In this document: positions 61,275-64,000 of the stretch, in pieces
How positions within the stretch are numbered: position 1 is the first letter of the stretch
How the letters are laid out: every line of letters begins with the position of its first letter
Origin: Orthonyx spaldingii
Lineage: Eukaryota > Chordata > Aves > Passeriformes > Orthonychidae
DNA length: 64,000 nt
NCBI GenBank assembly: GCA_013397795.1
Contig: VZTJ01003242.1
Span: 867,873-931,872, forward strand
Reading direction: 5' to 3'
Position numbers and translations under genes: made by a program
Notes under the pieces: generated by a model
What the model was told of the DNA's origin: nothing
Database searches by the model: none
Seen by the model: the letters and a program-made list of their open reading frames with translations, nothing else

Positions 61275-63972
61275 ATGTATTAATTATGTATTCATGGCCA
61301 ACTCCTAGAGTTCTATAATCTTGTTTGGATAGTGCACAGAGTTTGTTAATAGCAAACAGTATTTTTTATAGCTGGCCCTGCTCTGGAGCATTCCAAAGTC
61401 TGATATTTATGGGTAAAAGAGAGTTTGATGGTGTTTCAGTAACAACCAGGACAACCTCTAGACATAAACCTTATTTCACAGACTGAGCCACCTGCATGTT
61501 ATATTTTTGTGTTAACTTTGAAACCAGTAGATAATAAATTTTAGGTAATGTGTCATTAAACGTAGTACCTTTTCAGATTAATAATGTTATACATTCCTCA
61601 TTTTTATGTTAGGCTTGCCCCATTGATAATAATTATGAAGTTAAGGTATACTAGGGCCAGATTGATCCTTGACATTGCAAGATACTTTTAAAAGCCTTAT
61701 AACAGCAGCTGAGGATTTCCATGCAAGTTCTTTCATGCACTGCTCTTGTATAGTAAGAGTGAGATTAATACAGCAACTTCCTTCAGTGATTCATAGGTGT
61801 GGTAACTGCCTCATGGGACCACTGCAAGTTGGCAGAGCAGAGCAGATTTGCTCCTCCACCATTGCCCATAGAGTCTGATTTCCCTTTTGTCTCCTAAAGA
61901 TGGAGCATTTTGTTCTGTGAAAATAAACTGGCCATAAAGTGCAGCAAGGAAATAAAAGGGTGACAGGATGCATTTTTTGATTGTTGGATAGCTGCATTCA
62001 TTGCTGTGTTTCAGTGTGGCTCTAAGAAGTGTTAGTCAGAAGACTGGTGCTCTAGACACGACACTGCTAAATGCATTCATCAGGCCTCCAAAGAGGCAGA
62101 GAAAGCTTCAGTCCAGAGGTATTAAACAACTTTCAGACCCAGTGTCTACTGAAAATTAATGAGTCAAAATCATCAGCATGCTCTGGCTGCTCTGCACTGC
62201 CCCAGCTGTAGAAAGAAGATGTAAAACTAGTCTGATGGGTCAGACAAACACCATTTGAGATTGTTTCATATTTCTAAAGAAGCACAAGAGGAGCTGGAAA
62301 ACCCAATCCAGGCTGTTCTTAATTCCCTCTCTAAGTCATGATGGTACTTAATTGCTAATGTTGCCAAACATATTGAAAAATGTAGTAATATGGAAACCAT
62401 GCAAATTAAGAGATCTAGATTGTTCTCTACCTTAGTCTGCTAATATTAATTATACTTTATAAAGCATGTAACTACATTTCAGAGCACTGCAGTAAAATAC
62501 ACTGACAAGTTTTCAAGTACTGATCAAAAAGCATGCATTAGAGTGACAAGATTTCTTGGTTTTTGAAGGAACTTGGCCATATAATTACCTTTTTCTCAAT
62601 AAAGAGAAGAAAATATTATTTGCTAGATCCACAAAAGCATTTAGGAGCCATTGGTCAATAAAATCAATGAGAAATAAGTGTTTAAATGGCTTTGTGGATT
62701 TAGCTGGTGTGTAAATGACAGAAGTCTCTACTTCTGGGATTCTTATAACAGGTGGAAGATCACATTGATTACAGAATCTGTAAAATATCAAGGGGGCAAG
62801 AAGAAACCTTCCCATGCAGAGATTTCTGGTATCCACAGCACTAGGGTTGTATCTCCTAAGTAATGTAGTTGGGTTTTTGAAACAACTTCTCCTGGATTTC
62901 AAAGAGGAATGTGTGCTTTCAGAAACAAAGCCTTCATCATCTGATGCCTCAGTTCATTCAAGGGAGCATTTAGAAAATACACACATCAATATGTCAAGCA
63001 ATGGTTTGATGCAAAAGCAGATGTTCTGGAAGATTGAAATCTTTTCTGAGGTTTTCACACTTTAGGAAGGATTGATCTTCTCTTCCTGAAGTACCTCCAG
63101 CCCTTGTGAATTTCAAAATGACTTTTAGATACATGACTCAGTTGTCTTTATTCTCCATAGATATACACAACTTGTCAACAATTTTATTAACATGTTATTC
63201 ACATGAAAAGAAAGAAAAAAATCTCTTGTTGTCTTTTCACCTTTTATTTCATATGTAGGAATTAGAAAGCTGTGCTTACTAGGTTAGGAAAGACCTCATT
63301 AAGTCAAGCCACTGAAGTATCTACAGTTTAACCTGTTGGGAAAAGAAGGACAAAATGCATTCACAAATAATATAATCATCACATCAAAAAGAGGTTGTCA
63401 TATAAACTGTCAGAAATAGCAGAGAATGAGCTCTAAGTTTAAGAAAAGACTCCTGAGTAAAGGATCTGTTTATTCCCTCCTTAACAATATATAAATAAAA
63501 ATAATCCTGAAAATTCATGGAATTACACCAATATGGGATAAGAAAACACCAGATTAATAAAATGCACACTGCATCAGCTCAAACAAGAGATTCCATATGG
63601 ATTAGGAATAAAAGCATTTTTGAGCAGACCTCACCCAGATTGCAGGCACATTCCAGCCACTGTATCCGTAACATGCCTGCTCTCTTCAGAAGCCCTTGCA
63701 GTGCACTGCTACTGTTCCAGATATGAGGGCAGCATCCAGCATTTGGCTAGACCTTCAGAGCAGAAGCCAGAACAGCTTCCTGCTGAGCAGACCTGAATAA
63801 AATTATCCAGAGGACTTTGGTAAAAATTAGTGATCTTCCATAAAATTACACAACAGACCTTGGTGAAAATTAATTGCATAGTCTAGCCTAGAGCACAAAG
63901 GAAAGCAGCACCAAACAAACAGCAGCTGAGTTTGGCCCACATTGGAAAGAGCTGATTTTGATGCTGGTCACC
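61275..63972. other. non-coding sequence
   Basis: AT-rich unique sequence. Frames such as 62585-62902 minus and 62814-63065 plus overlap each other and have no domains. I see nothing else. Confidence 0.5.
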
Positions 63973-64000
63973 AAAAAAAAAAAAAAAAAAAAAAAAAAAA
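63973..64000 (+). repeat. poly-A run to window edge
   Basis: 28 consecutive A reach the end of the window, so the full length is unknown. Its position at the edge means a neighbouring gap or retrocopy tail cannot be judged. Confidence 0.95.

Noticed and set aside
1..64000. CRISPR arrays, operons, prophage, tRNA or rRNA genes
   Set aside because: I saw no spaced direct repeats, tightly packed long genes or conserved RNA gene boxes. CR1 and MIR repeats mark this as amniote DNA.

Overview
The window looks like nuclear DNA from a bird. The main evidence is four CR1 (chicken repeat 1) retrotransposon copies. The copy at 27234-27665 ends in the 8-bp ATTCTATG/ATTCTGTG tandem tail typical of avian CR1. 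Two old, diverged MIR-type SINE remnants, an AT-rich background, low interspersed-repeat density, and homopolymer and pentanucleotide tracts fit the same picture. A 31-N gap inside a poly-A run shows this is a draft assembly. I cannot name the species.

No gene could be recognised. There is no CpG island, no recognisable conserved protein family outside CR1, no tRNA or rRNA, and no CRISPR array or bacterial-type operon. The many open frames of 60-190 codons are mostly chance frames, often without an ATG start. The window is best read as intergenic or long-intron sequence.

Layout:
- 1-3942: AT-rich unique sequence with an assembly gap at 1277-1307.
- 3943-4276: long, impure (CTTCT)n microsatellite.
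- 4685-4860: MIR-like SINE.
- 4861-27233: mostly featureless unique sequence, with a GC-richer island at 7790-8190, an AT-rich TAAT-dense block at 9590-9920 and a weak minus-strand ORF at 22476-22790.
- 27234-27665: CR1 3' end, plus strand.
- 29936-30430: GC-rich island.
- 32023-32068: imperfect hairpin, followed by a second MIR-like SINE at 32433-32533.
- 34264-34412: CR1 3' end, minus strand.
- 38538-38614: T-rich homopolymer tract.
- 41711-43343: the largest element, an internally deleted CR1 carrying a decayed ORF2 (endonuclease C-terminal half to the start of the reverse transcriptase).
- 43344-46367: relatively GC-rich unique sequence.
- 46368-46424: poly-A tract.
- 56912-57115 and 58151-58384: two splice-bounded, open, in-phase segments, the only plausible unannotated exons.
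- 61247-61274: minimal CR1 tail, minus strand.
- 63973-64000: poly-A to the window edge.

I found no evidence of a new multi-gene system. The best leads are the two candidate exons near 57-58 kb, the CR1 copy that keeps one ORF2 frame through seven internal stop codons without a net frameshift, and the structured hairpin at 32 kb.
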